Assembly: GCF_001680005.1 (NCBI RefSeq)
Contig: NC_033567.1
Location: 1,612,001 to 1,676,000 of the forward strand
DNA from: Plasmodium coatneyi
Taxonomy: Eukaryota; Apicomplexa; Aconoidasida; Haemosporida; Plasmodiidae
DNA length: 64,000 bases
Direction: 5' to 3'
Shown: piece after piece, positions 46,496 through 56,604 of the stretch
How positions within the stretch are numbered: position 1 is the stretch's first letter
Layout of the letters: each line of letters opens with the position of its first letter
Program-made: the position numbers and the translations under genes
The notes under the pieces: model-generated
What the model was told of the DNA's origin: nothing
Seen by the model: the letters and a program-made list of their open reading frames with translations, nothing else
The model's database searches: none

Positions 46496-47266
46496 GGCTT
46501 TTTCTGAGGGGGGCTAAATATTAATTGTATGTTTTTGCGCTGGCAGAGTTATTTATACATTTTACAAATGCCGTACGTTATAACAGCAGGGGCATAAATA
46601 AGGCACATAATAATTGGTCATTTGGTCAATGCAGTCACCAATGGCGCATATATATATGTACCTTTGCAGCGTACCTTTACGTACATATGAGTTTAGCACT
46701 AGGGGGCAAAAAATTCAGTGATTTTTTTATCCACGTACGAATAAATTATAATTGCGCCTCTTTGCCCTTTCCTTCACGCATAAAATATGTGCCATATGAT
46801 GAGGAATGAGTTTATGTAATATATAATTGGTGCTCTTTCTGTAGTACGTTCTGTGCTTCTTTACCCATGTTAAAGGGGGGCCAATAAATTAATTTAATTT
46901 TTCCTATAACGAAGGGTGGACGTAACAAAGATGATACGAAAGAACAATTTCTTTTTTTTTCTTTTTTTTTTTTTTCTCTCTTCAATTCAAAAAAATGGCA
47001 AATGGTTACGCGAATGAATTATTATTCCTAATTTGGGCAAGTGGGGGGTGGATTCGAGTCCATTATTCCATTGAAAATGTTCAGTGTCCTCGAAATGGCC
47101 ACACGCGTCAGTGTTTGTGCGTACGTATATGCTAGTACTTAAGTATGCACAAATACCCATTCCTGTAATGAGCCCCTTTTTTTAAGATTACGATGTTGGG
47201 CCGCAAAGTGGAAGCCTCGAATGTGTAGGTATTAGGACGAATTAAAATAATTCCCAATGGAACTGC

Positions 47267-47518
47267 TCAACGACAGTGCCCACAATTGTGGCAAAATTTT
47301 GCAGCCACCTGACATGCCATTTTTGCACTAAAAAGAAAATGCAAATTTATTGGATAAGTATCTTGCCGCTGTTCATGTATATATGAAAGGTTTAAAATAG
47401 ACTCTCCCCGTTCGATCTTCGCACAGTAGGAGTTCAACGGACAGCGCATGGTCTGAATTTCCTCAAAGGGGAAATTATATATAGGGCAATCGAACAAGGG
47501 GCCACATAAGCGGTTCAT
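47267..47518 (-). CDS. Weak candidate small coding frame, Cys-containing
   Basis: An 83-codon minus-strand frame with unusually protein-like content (MNRLCGPLFDCPIYNFPFEE, then TMRCPLNSYCAKIERGESIL) and a terminal CHNCGHC. An AG-type acceptor sequence sits directly before the ATG, and internal acceptor-like and donor-like sites suggest it could be part of a spliced gene. I do not recognise it. It could equally be chance. Confidence 0.2.
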   Translation of the reverse strand: MNRLCGPLFDCPIYNFPFEEIQTMRCPLNSYCAKIERGESILNLSYIHEQRQDTYPINLHFLFSAKMACQVAAKFCHNCGHCR

Positions 47519-48763
47519 CTGATGATCTCCGTTTTACGAAACTATTTTGTCAGAACGAATAGAGAACAGGAAAAAAAAATACACACCTGGAGAAGAAATC
47601 AATTACGATGCATAAACAATTTAGCCAAATGCCGTAACCCTCTTCTCCCTATATGTGTACAAATGGAGGTGATAAGAAAAATTACTAAATCGAAAAAAAA
47701 AATGAAATGCGTCTCATAGTATATGCGTCACACATTCCTGCAGCGTGCGGATAATAGTTCGTGCTGAGCTAAATGAGTTTAGATGGAATGTATCACCAGT
47801 CTTTATTAGTTCCTCTTCGTCTAAGTCATAAAAACAATGGGGGCGATGGGCCGTTCGTACCAAACGACAAAAACGTAGGTGTGCCCCAAAAAAATATAAA
47901 ATGTGTTCTTTAAATATATGTAAAGGAAAATAAGTAAAACCCTTTTCCCAATGAGGGGGAATAATATAATACCTGAGAAGCCCTTATTCTTTGCTTCCTA
48001 ACAATTTTACACGAGAAAAGGCAGAATCTACAGATCGTTACTCTATACAAAAGTACAGGCGGCACGTACACAAAAGCAGCAACAATGGTACAACGCACTA
48101 CACCATCTATTTTCCTACTACATTATTTTACCAATTTCGAGGTGAATAAATCCATCATACGTTGGAAGAAGGGCGTAAAAGAAATGAATAAGAAAAAGAA
48201 AAAAAAGCCTCACAAATAAAAGTAATTTACTTATTCTTAATTTTCCTTGCTATACACTTTTCCCCATAAAAACATAGCTGAATTTTACTAAAACGTTAAA
48301 AAGAATAGGGCCCAAATTTTTTATTTTACAAAACTAACCTTTTTAACGGCAAAAATAAAGCGTACCTCCGTTCATTTATTAACTTTTTTCCTTCGGCGAT
48401 GGTGCAAAAAAGAAAAAAAAAATTATGCGCACTAACAAGCATCCGCAAATTTTTATGTATATATTTAAAGCGCTGGCGCGGTTTAAAAAGGTTATGCAAA
48501 AGATTGATTCGTTATTTTTGTTGGAGAATGGCATACTCATAAGATGAAATATGCCACGGGCAAAAATTTTGCTGTTAGCACCTTCCATGTGGAAAGTCTA
48601 TAGCTCATCACAGTCAGCTGAGTGCAATGCTCTGCTCCGAACTACGCCAGGGTAATTCGTGAGCTACCCCAAACGACAGCCAGGTAAGTTAGCCTTTAAA
48701 TGGGTCTCCTTATCACTGTGTTATTTTTTCCATGCTGAAATTGTACTTCATCGGATCGCATCA

Positions 48764-48779
48764 GGAAAGTGCACTTTCC
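48764..48779. promoter_or_regulatory. 16-base perfect palindrome with GTGCAC core
   Basis: GGAAAGTGCACTTTCC reads the same on both strands. The GTGCAC core is the motif bound by the invasion-gene regulator AP2-I in P. falciparum (established knowledge). It lies about 950 bases upstream of the Med18-like gene. Function here is inference. Confidence 0.3.
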
Positions 48780-49137
48780 GCATGCCTTTTTTTGAGGCAA
48801 AGAGAATCAGCAGTTTTTTTTTTTCTTAAATAATTTGTTATTCCTATTTGCAAATGGTGTTCTTCTCTCACTCGATAATTTCGTTTTCTTTTACTTTTTT
48901 GTTATAAAAGGGTACGCGTAATAAGTACACCTCTGCAGTGATCCTACGCTGCGCGTTTCTCACGTTGGTCCTTTTTTTTTTTTTTTTTTTGTTACTCTCC
49001 TCTGGGGGAACACCTTTTTTTACGTATGAAAAAGTGACCGTTGGGTAATTTTGTTATTTAAGGGAATGCGGAAAGGTAGTACGGAACGAAACGTGCATAA
49101 ATTGACAAGTGTTCTCATATCCGCAGTTGCAACTAAA

Positions 49138-49695
49138 ATGGGGTGTGGGGTGAGTGGGAGCAAAGTGCTAAAGAGTTGCACTTCCAACAAGGATGTGCGT
49201 AAAGGTAAACTATCGCCTCGGTCTTGCGTTCACTAGTTCTACGTTCAGATAAGACCGTTACGCATAATTTGTGCTCGTGTGCTCCCATTTTGTTATGCAT
49301 CATCTATCACGTTCTTACCGTTCCAAGTGGGATAAAGTGGAAGATTTACACAGTGGCACTTCCCCCCGTTTGTGTAACTCTGCTTGCAACCATTGTTAAG
49401 AAGGAGCGGGGGGATGTGCTATAAAAATCAACCCTGAAAAGGGGAGCTGACCGTATTTTTATTTTTTTTTTTTATATTACAAAAAGGAGGTAGTTTTTCT
49501 GCACAAAGTGTGTCTTAGGTAGACCACAAATATGTCATATCCGGATAAGCGGATTGTTCACGTCCCCCCCTTTTTATTTACTCCTAGCGAGCCTAAGGTC
49601 TCACACTGTTATGACCTACCACCATTACGAAAAAATTGTGACTTTAGCGTGGAGTTATCCGTTAGGGGGAAGCAAATTTTCCTACTCCAAATTTA
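49138..49695 (+). CDS. Candidate spliced acylated small protein
   Basis: At 49138 an ATG opens MGCGVSGSKVLKSCTSNKDV and runs to a donor (GTAAAC at 49205). MGCxxS is a classic N-myristoylation plus palmitoylation signal. Farther on, after a possible acceptor at 49520, a frame with its own ATG at 49532 reads MSYPDKRIVHVPPFLFTPSE, then SHCYDLPPLRKNCDFSVELS, and stops at 49695. Both stretches look like real protein, but the phases do not join simply: the best exon 1 donor leaves one base and the second stretch needs none. A middle exon at 49247-49373 could bridge them only with a 42-base intron. The stop lies just 35 bases before the next gene's ATG, so the second part could instead be an upstream exon of that gene. 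Confidence 0.3.
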
Positions 49696-49730
49696 GAACT
49701 GCACACATATAGCAAGCACGTCTGCCCCCA

Positions 49731-50582
49731 ATGAATAAGAACTTCGCGCAAATATTGGAAGATTTTGTATTGGGTGGGAACATAAAACACAGAGGGCATG
49801 GTGATGACGACACGAATGAGGAGAACATCCCACATTTTATGAAACAGGACGCATCCACCTTGTTCAATGGTGATATAGGGAAAAAATTAGAAGAAAAAAA
49901 CTTTTTCAAATATACAGAATATTCATTAAGTAGCCTGTATATGTCAGAAAATCAAATTCCCTTAGAAGAAGATACCAAATATGAAACGTTTATAAATATA
50001 ATAACCAAAGCATCTGATGTTAATAACGAATATAAGTGGATTGATGATTATTTCAAATATGAGGTGAAAGAAGAATTGAATATATTAACACCACAATCGC
50101 AAGACAGAGATTTTCTGTTTAGGAAATATTTACAGCCAAGTCAGTTAAAAAATATTTGCCTACTAAGAAAATATGAACAAGCAGCCATTTCCAAAACGCC
50201 GGAAAAAAATAAAGTGGATGCTAAAATTGTGTCTGAGTATATTGTTCACGATAGTTACAGGCAAATAATGAAGTCACTAAATTTCAAATTGAGTCATAGG
50301 ATTTTTACACAAGCACGTATTTTTCACAGTAAATATGGAAACAGCGATCACATAGTCATACTGGTCATGCGGCATTACAAGGATGAGAATTTTCTCCATC
50401 CACTTTTTCACGACAGGGCACTTGTTCAAATAAAGTCCTATTTAAATGATAATAAATACGCCGATATGACGCAGAAGAATTTGCTAAACTACACAGAAAT
50501 TTTCAAGCCGTATATCTCACTCAGAAAAGTGGATAACAACTTCGTGGAGCAAATTAAGGACAGGTATTACACCGCCTTTTAG
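49731..50582 (+). CDS. Mediator subunit 18-like protein
   Basis: A 283-residue single-exon protein with no signal or membrane segment. The C-terminal half fits the Med18 pattern: LNFKLSHRIFTQARIFHSKY (compare LGFRMDYEYVVKGYLFRKG in human MED18), then IVILVMRHYK, a strand DRALVQIKSYL, and LNYTEIFKPYISLRKVDNNF (compare FAEQLKPLVHLEKIDPKRL). Med18 belongs to the Mediator head and pairs with Med20 as a beta-barrel; it would act in the nucleus in RNA polymerase II transcription. The protein is longer than human MED18 (208) because of an N-terminal extension and an insert rich in K, N and E. It is the last recognised core gene before the antigen island. The match is by reading, not alignment, so moderate. 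Confidence 0.5.
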   Translation: MNKNFAQILEDFVLGGNIKHRGHGDDDTNEENIPHFMKQDASTLFNGDIGKKLEEKNFFKYTEYSLSSLYMSENQIPLEEDTKYETFINIITKASDVNNEYKWIDDYFKYEVKEELNILTPQSQDRDFLFRKYLQPSQLKNICLLRKYEQAAISKTPEKNKVDAKIVSEYIVHDSYRQIMKSLNFKLSHRIFTQARIFHSKYGNSDHIVILVMRHYKDENFLHPLFHDRALVQIKSYLNDNKYADMTQKNLLNYTEIFKPYISLRKVDNNFVEQIKDRYYTAF

Positions 50583-50884
50583 ATGTTCCCTTCAAATTTT
50601 CATTCTCTGTAGGGAGATATTTCCTTCCTACAAGGGACACTTCCTTCCTCCTGCAAGGAATATAATAGAATATTTGGAGAGGGTCCCTTTATTATATATA
50701 GATGCCTATCATAATATAGCAGGAATAGTTAGCATGTATGTACATTTCTTGTGTATTACATTTGCACAGGTTCCACATGTAGGACTGTACAAGTAGATAA
50801 GAGACTATTCTTGGTAATACATGGAATGGAGTGAATATAATACTCTGCCCACAAATATGTGTTTTTTCGTAGGGAACGATCGCA
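50583..50884. other. Junction spacer between core and antigen island
   Basis: A 300-base spacer between the stops of the Med18-like gene (plus) and the SICA-like gene (minus). It has repeated tccttcct-type pyrimidine bits at 50616-50655, the first appearance of the motif that fills the island to the right. Confidence 0.5.
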
Positions 50885-53800
50885 TTACATACGATAATAA
50901 CTAATATTATTTCTTTGGCGGCGATTTGGCCTACTTGGCATATTTGCTCCCCTTCTTGCTCTTCCCCTCCTGGTGGTGGTGGTACATGGTGGTGATGATC
51001 GTGGTCGTTCTCCATATATGGCAGACACATCTGTTATTGTGGAAGTGCCGTCTGCTACTGCTGAATATAGTGTGGACATGTCTGTAGAAGAATCGTATAT
51101 GGAATCGGTTGCTGTATATTCGGATGCTGAGTCGTAAGTGGAGTTATCCAATGTTGAACCTGCTGATGTTGAATATTCGGTGGAGTAGTCGATAGAATAA
51201 TCGTCTTCTTCTGTTAATGTATTCAACTCACGTTCGATTGATCTTCTTTTTCTACTTCTACCGGAGAGGATTTCACCTATTCCAGAAAATATGGAAGTAT
51301 ACTAAAAAAGGAAATATAAAAAGAGCAGGGGAAAAAATAAATGTGTGTGCATCATATGTATAATGTACCGTTTGCTTTGCATGCAGTGCTCATATGAACT
51401 GTTCCCACACAGGTTATATACTAAATCTTTTATCATGTACATAAAATAACAATTACCTTATGTAGCAGGAAAGCAACCACTGGAACTACTACTACTCCAA
51501 TAGCAGAAGAGATAAGAGTAGAAAGGGGGGATGGTAAACCACCCAATTCTAGTTCACCTACTTCAGTTGCTGCGGGTTGTGTTGTTTGGGCTTCCGTATC
51601 CCTTACATAAGATTCGGGGACTGCGTGATCCTGACCATCTGGACATAAGGAATGTGGACGGAAGGAATAATACGTGGTACCAGTCTCATCAGAAGTGCCT
51701 ACAATGTTGTACTCCTAAAAGTACATTAGGGTGCAGATGCTCCCCTCCTTTTTTTTGTATGTATGTGTTCGACATTCCATTCCATTCCTTCTTCTTTTTT
51801 TTTTTTTTTTTTTAATGTATTGTGCAATTGAAATAATAATAATATATATATATTTCTACATTATACAGATATATTTGATATTTACTACAGGTTAGTATGT
51901 AGTTCCTTCCTTCTGAAGAAGAAGGAAGTTGTACCCTTGCGAGAAGGGAAGGTTGTTCCCATTCCTTTTCTTCTTTAGGGAAGGTAACACACCTTTCCTT
52001 CCTTCCGTAGACCATTCCTTTCTTCCCTCCTCCTTAGACCATCCTTCCTTCTTTCCTCCTCCTTAGACCCATTATTTTCCTTCCTCTTCCTTCGAACTCA
52101 ACAACATTCCTTCTAACAACCTACCACCTAACAACCTTCCTTCCACCACCAACCACCACTCTAACAACCTTCCTTCCACCACCAACCACCACTCTAACAA
52201 CCTTCCTTCCACAACCAACCACCACTCTAACAACTTCCCTTCCACCTACCAACCACCCCTAACAACCTTCCTTCCTCCTTAGACCATCCCCCTTAAAACC
52301 CTCCTTCTTATTCCCCTTCCTTAGACGACCCTTATTTTCTTTCCCTTCCCCCCTTCCCTTTTCCCAAACCCCCACCTTCAACCCTAACACCCTCCCTCTT
52401 AAAATTGTTTCTTTTTCTTTTTTCTATTTTTTTTCCTTTCTTTCTTTTTCTCTCTCTTAAGAATGTTGCTTACCTTTTTGTACAGAGGGTGTTTGTGCTA
52501 CTAGTGCTAATGATGATGCTTGGGGTTGGGATGGTGGTGCTTCTGGTTTAGGAACAACTGGTTCTGTGGCTTTTTGTAAGTCTTCTGACATTTCTTCCTT
52601 TTCCTCTTTTAATGCTTGCACCTGTTCTAATGCTTTCTCAACTTGCTGAAAAATTTTATTCGCGTTACTTGAGTTGTCATCATCGTCGACCACTAGATCA
52701 GGCGATCCTTTATCATCCTGCGCAATTTTTGCAGGCTTAGGCGACTTTTCGCACCAACTTTTATCGTTAGTTATTGCTTCCATCTTAGTATGCAACAGAC
52801 TTGTGTCAAATAGTTCGTACAATTCACCTGCCATATTTGTTCCGCCTCCGTAAGGAATCTTAAATGCAGAATCATAAGCACATTCCCCATATTTCTGATC
52901 CTTATTTAATATTTCCCTTACTACTTTCACAACACTAAGGACATATTGTATAACTGCTTCTGGTACACAGAACCAGTCCATATACCACATCCATACTTTT
53001 AATAAATCACATAAGGGAATATCGTTCACTGTTCTCTGACAATGTGTCTCTCCTTTTTTATGTTGATTCTTTGGTTGCGTTACTAATAAAATATTCTTAA
53101 CCATCATCCTACAGAAACCCTTATACTTCTCTAACATCACCTTAGTACTATCCTTCTCACTATTCTCAATACTCGTAGGATCACATAAAGCTAAGAAAGC
53201 GCTCCATCCTCCAAGTTTTTTTTCCTCTTCTTTTGTTACATCCTTCGAAAATTGTGTGAACCATTCCTTAATACCAACTGTAAAGAAAGGAAGCAACATA
53301 GTAAGGGAGGGATGGAAGGAATATGTATTATATATATATATATATATGTTTATATATGTACGTATTGTTCACACCCTAAGACAACCTTCCTTCAGGGATT
53401 ATGTGTATAATGATGACTTACGTTCCCTTTCCTCGTCGTCATTCTTGTCATCAACGTAATACTCGCCTACTACTATTTCCCCATTGGGACATTTATAGTT
53501 TGCTTTCCTTGTCTTTTTTTTTGCCGGTACTGTGCTCCCATGGTCATGCGATCCTTTTAAAGCTATAGGGCCTAAATACGAGTTACCCGCACGGTCTGTA
53601 GAAAGTACCCCTGGAGCTAAATACAGAATTAAATCTTGACTACCTGCACCTTGCCTACAGGACGATGGAAAAAAGAGAGAGAAAATACTTTTTTTTTGTC
53701 TTTTTTTTTTTTTTTTTTTCCTTTTTTTTCTCCTACAACTACTTTTTGAAGCATATATACATTGTGTTCTCATACGCACACACATAAATAAGTAATTGTA

Positions 53801-54791
53801 ACCATACCGGCGACTTCGAACACGAGTTTCTGTTAGTCCGTTGCGTCCGAGAGTATAAAAAATTTCCTCCTCAAGTACAAGACCTTCTGTACTACGTGCA
53901 CGACGTGCGCTACGCGCACCATCCTGCGTTTCCTTTGTATGTTGTGTTTGTTGTTCATTCACTGATGTTGTTGCTGATGGACCTGTTGTTGACGCTGTTG
54001 TCATTGTATCAATATTACCTGGATGTACTAATTCTGATACAGCATTCTTCTGTTCTTCTGTACAATTATTTTTCTTTGGGAAACTGTTATTTATTAGGCG
54101 CATAACTTTTCCCTCCCTTTGTACGGTACCATAAATGTATCCTAACATGTTGGCTCCGTTTATTTTTATGGGGCCCAGTAATTGGTACTTGCACTCTTTG
54201 CAGTCCGACCCTACACCAAGTTTTTCACATAGGCTCCGCATTGCACCATAAGCACTGTTCATAATACTTCCCGCTTCACAGTTTACCCTCATATATTCAT
54301 GTAGCCATATATTCATTACTGTACATTGGACATACTCTTTCACTTTTCTATTAATTTCTTCTTTACTGTTCCCTCCTTTGGGCGTTATCCATATTTTCAA
54401 TAAATTTTTTAAAATATATTCACACACCTCTAAGTCCTTTTCATTCAATTTCTTTGTTTTATTATTCATTTCTACACATCCTTCCTTAGCGCCTCCAGTA
54501 ACATCTGCATCATTCATTTTTCGAATAAATTCATTCACCCAGCGCATTATTCTCTGAAATAGCTGGGTCTATAAATGAAAATAATAGGTTTACATATACA
54601 TCCTTTGTATATCATATACCACTATTCATAAAAATAGATAACATCACCTGGTACGGGGACACATTCACACTGCACATACAGCCTATATTATACTATTATA
54701 CCTCTCCCGCCTTCCTGCTCCTATCACTAACCCCTTCTTCCTTCAACCACCTTTCCTTCAATTCTTCAAATTCTGTTTTACTTGAAGCCAT
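50885..54791 (-). CDS. SICA-like variant surface antigen with KIR/PIR-type tail, six exons
   Basis: Minus-strand exons 54791-54702, 54568-53808, 53654-53422, 53277-52474, 51698-51457 and 51301-50885 close in phase to 848 residues. Exon 1 gives a short start (MASSKTEFEELKERW). Exons 2 and 4 each hold a cysteine-rich helical domain; they share a pattern ending EC-Y, then I, then G-x-NM (KECKYQLLGPIKINGANMLG and GECAYDSAFKIPYGGGTNMA), as in SICA ectodomains on infected red cells. Exon 4 ends in a coiled coil and proline-rich stretch. Exon 5 has the membrane segment (ISSAIGVVVVPVVAFLL). Exon 6 is cytoplasmic, starts YTSIFSGIGE, has an S/T/Y-rich middle (STEYST), and ends NISYYRM, as in KIR/PIR tails rather than the SICA C-terminal domain. 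No signal peptide, as usual for these families. Probably exported to the red-cell surface (family knowledge). Confidence 0.75.
52130..52261. repeat. 33-bp minisatellite in SICA-like intron 4
   Basis: Four near-identical 33-base units start at 52130, 52163, 52196 and 52229 (core aacaaccttccttccacc). Pyrimidine-rich on the plus strand, so G/A-rich in the transcript. SICAvar introns are known for such low-complexity repeats. Confidence 0.85.
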
Positions 54792-55510
54792 TTTTTCTTT
54801 ACCCACTATTTAATAGAATAAATCGTTACTTATTAGGCAAAAATAACATATCATTAAGCATTGTGCACATAGAACATTTATCCCATTCATGTTGTCATTC
54901 TATGATTGATTCTTTCCAGAAGTATATGTGGAATTTTTGTTTTCATTCCTTCAATATTCATATTATTATTCTATATTTGACTGATTCTTTCTTTCCAGGA
55001 AGTAGTATATGTGGGGAATTTTCTTCATTCATTTTTTTTCACTTTCGGTCCTTTTTTTTCATTCTTCTTTCGCTAATTTCTTTTTGACTCCCTCACTCCT
55101 TTTTTTTTCCTCTTTATTCTTCCTCCTTCTCTTTATATTAAATTTACTGTTACCTTTTTTCTTTTCTTTTTTTTTTCCTCGTTAAAGGAAGGTACCTTTC
55201 TCCCTTCCTTCAATTTTTTTTTTTTTCTCCTTAAAGGAAGTGACCTTCCTTCTTTTCAGCCCTAACACTCCTCCTTAGGTGCACCCTCCTGCACACTTTC
55301 CCCAAAATACTTCCTTCCTCCTTCCCTCTAACCTAACAACCTTCGTTCTTTACAACCCTAACACAACTTTCCCTTCTTTTATTTATCTGAACCTTCCTTC
55401 TTCTTTTCTTTTTTTTTTTTGCTTAAAGCTTCCTTCTTTACACCTTAAACCTACCTCCTTTACACCTTTTCTCGTTCTTTTTCCTCCCTTAAACTTCCTT
55501 CTTTACACCT

Positions 55511-55598
55511 TAAACCTTCCTTCTTTACATCTTAAACCTTCCTTCTTTACATCTTAAACCTTCCTTCTTTACATCTTAAACCTTCCTTCTTCTTTTCT
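55511..55598. repeat. 22-bp tandem repeat, four copies
   Basis: Units begin at 55511, 55533, 55555 and 55577 (taaaccttccttctttacat plus ct). Copies are identical where compared. Confidence 0.9.
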
Positions 55599-55650
55599 TT
55601 ACATTTTAAACCTTCCTTCTTCTTTCTCTTTCTTCTTTTCTTTTACATCT

Positions 55651-55760
55651 TAATCCTTCCTTCTTCTTTTCTTTACATCTTAATCCTTCCTTCTTCTTTT
55701 CTTTACATCTTAATCCTTCCTTCTTCTTTTCTTTACATCTTAATCCTTCCTTCTTCTTTT
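55651..55760. repeat. 30-bp tandem repeat, nearly four copies
   Basis: Units begin at 55651, 55681, 55711 and 55741 (starts taatccttccttcttctttt). Three copies are perfect and the last breaks off after 20 bases. It is related to the 22-bp repeat just before it, with an added ttctttt. Confidence 0.9.
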
Positions 55761-56604
55761 TTTTTCTTCCTTAAACATTCCTTCTTTACACTTTTTCTTT
55801 AATCTTCTCTTTTTTTTTTATTTTTTTTTTTTTTCTTCTTTCTTCTTAAAGGAAGTAACCTTCCTCCCTACCACCCCCAACAACATTCATTCGGGCATTT
55901 CGAACCATCATTCTAACACCTAACAGAACCATCTTTCCTCGCATCTCCAACCCCTAAGTGCACCATCCTGCATACCTACCTTAGCAATCATCCCTCCTTT
56001 CACCTCTAACAATCTTATTTCCACCTACCACCCTAACACAACCTTACTTCCTTCAAACTTCGACCCACCTACCACCCCTAAGTGCACCCCTCTGCACACT
56101 TTCCCCTAAGCATACTTCGCCCCAACATACTACCATAGAGGCACCTTCGTAAATACTTCCTTCAACACCTTTCCTCTAAGTGCACCTCTCTGCACACTTT
56201 CCACTAAGCATACTTCCTCCAACATACTACCATAGATACACCTTCCTGCACACTTCCCTCCCTTCCTTCAATTTTCTTTTTTTTTTTTTTTCCTCCTTAA
56301 AGGAAGTGATTTTCCTTCCATCAACCACCCACCAAACCACCTCCCTTCCACCAACTAATAAACCGCCCTTTCACCAATCACCCCCAACATCCCTTCCTTC
56401 CACCTACTACCCCTAACAACGATCCTTCCACTACCCCTAAACCTTCATTATAGGATCCCTAACAACCGTCCTTCCACCAACCACCCCCAACATCCCTTCC
56501 TTGTACCCTATCACACCTAACAAACTTCTATTCCACCTCTAAGTACACCCCCCCCCTACACACATATCACCTTCCACTCCAACAATTTAACACCACCTAC
56601 ACTG

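Larger units (their letters stand above)
44390..49137. promoter_or_regulatory. Long divergent intergenic region upstream of the bromodomain gene
   Basis: Nearly 5 kb between divergent start codons. It includes the promoter of the bromodomain gene, an AT-rich stretch at 45.9-46.5 kb, several T runs (46100, 46476, 46950, 48972) and a weak minus-strand candidate at 47267-47518. No RNA gene was recognised; a GGATTCGAGTCC at 47050 resembles a tRNA T-arm but nothing else of a tRNA is present. Confidence 0.45.
54792..56604. promoter_or_regulatory. Pyrimidine-rich upstream region of the SICA-like gene
   Basis: This 1.8 kb lies between the SICA-like start codon and the telomere-type array. The plus strand is almost entirely C and T with motifs of the ccttccttc kind, including two minisatellites. 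It must contain the promoter of the antigen gene. Frames in it are low-complexity artefacts. Confidence 0.6.

Noticed and set aside
47040..47080. tRNA suggested by GGATTCGAGTCC
   Set aside because: Only the T-arm resembles a tRNA; no pairing acceptor stem, D-arm or anticodon arm is found upstream.
55279..56416. Plus-strand frames rich in L, P, S, F and T
   Set aside because: Direct translation of pyrimidine-rich minisatellite DNA with no coding signature.
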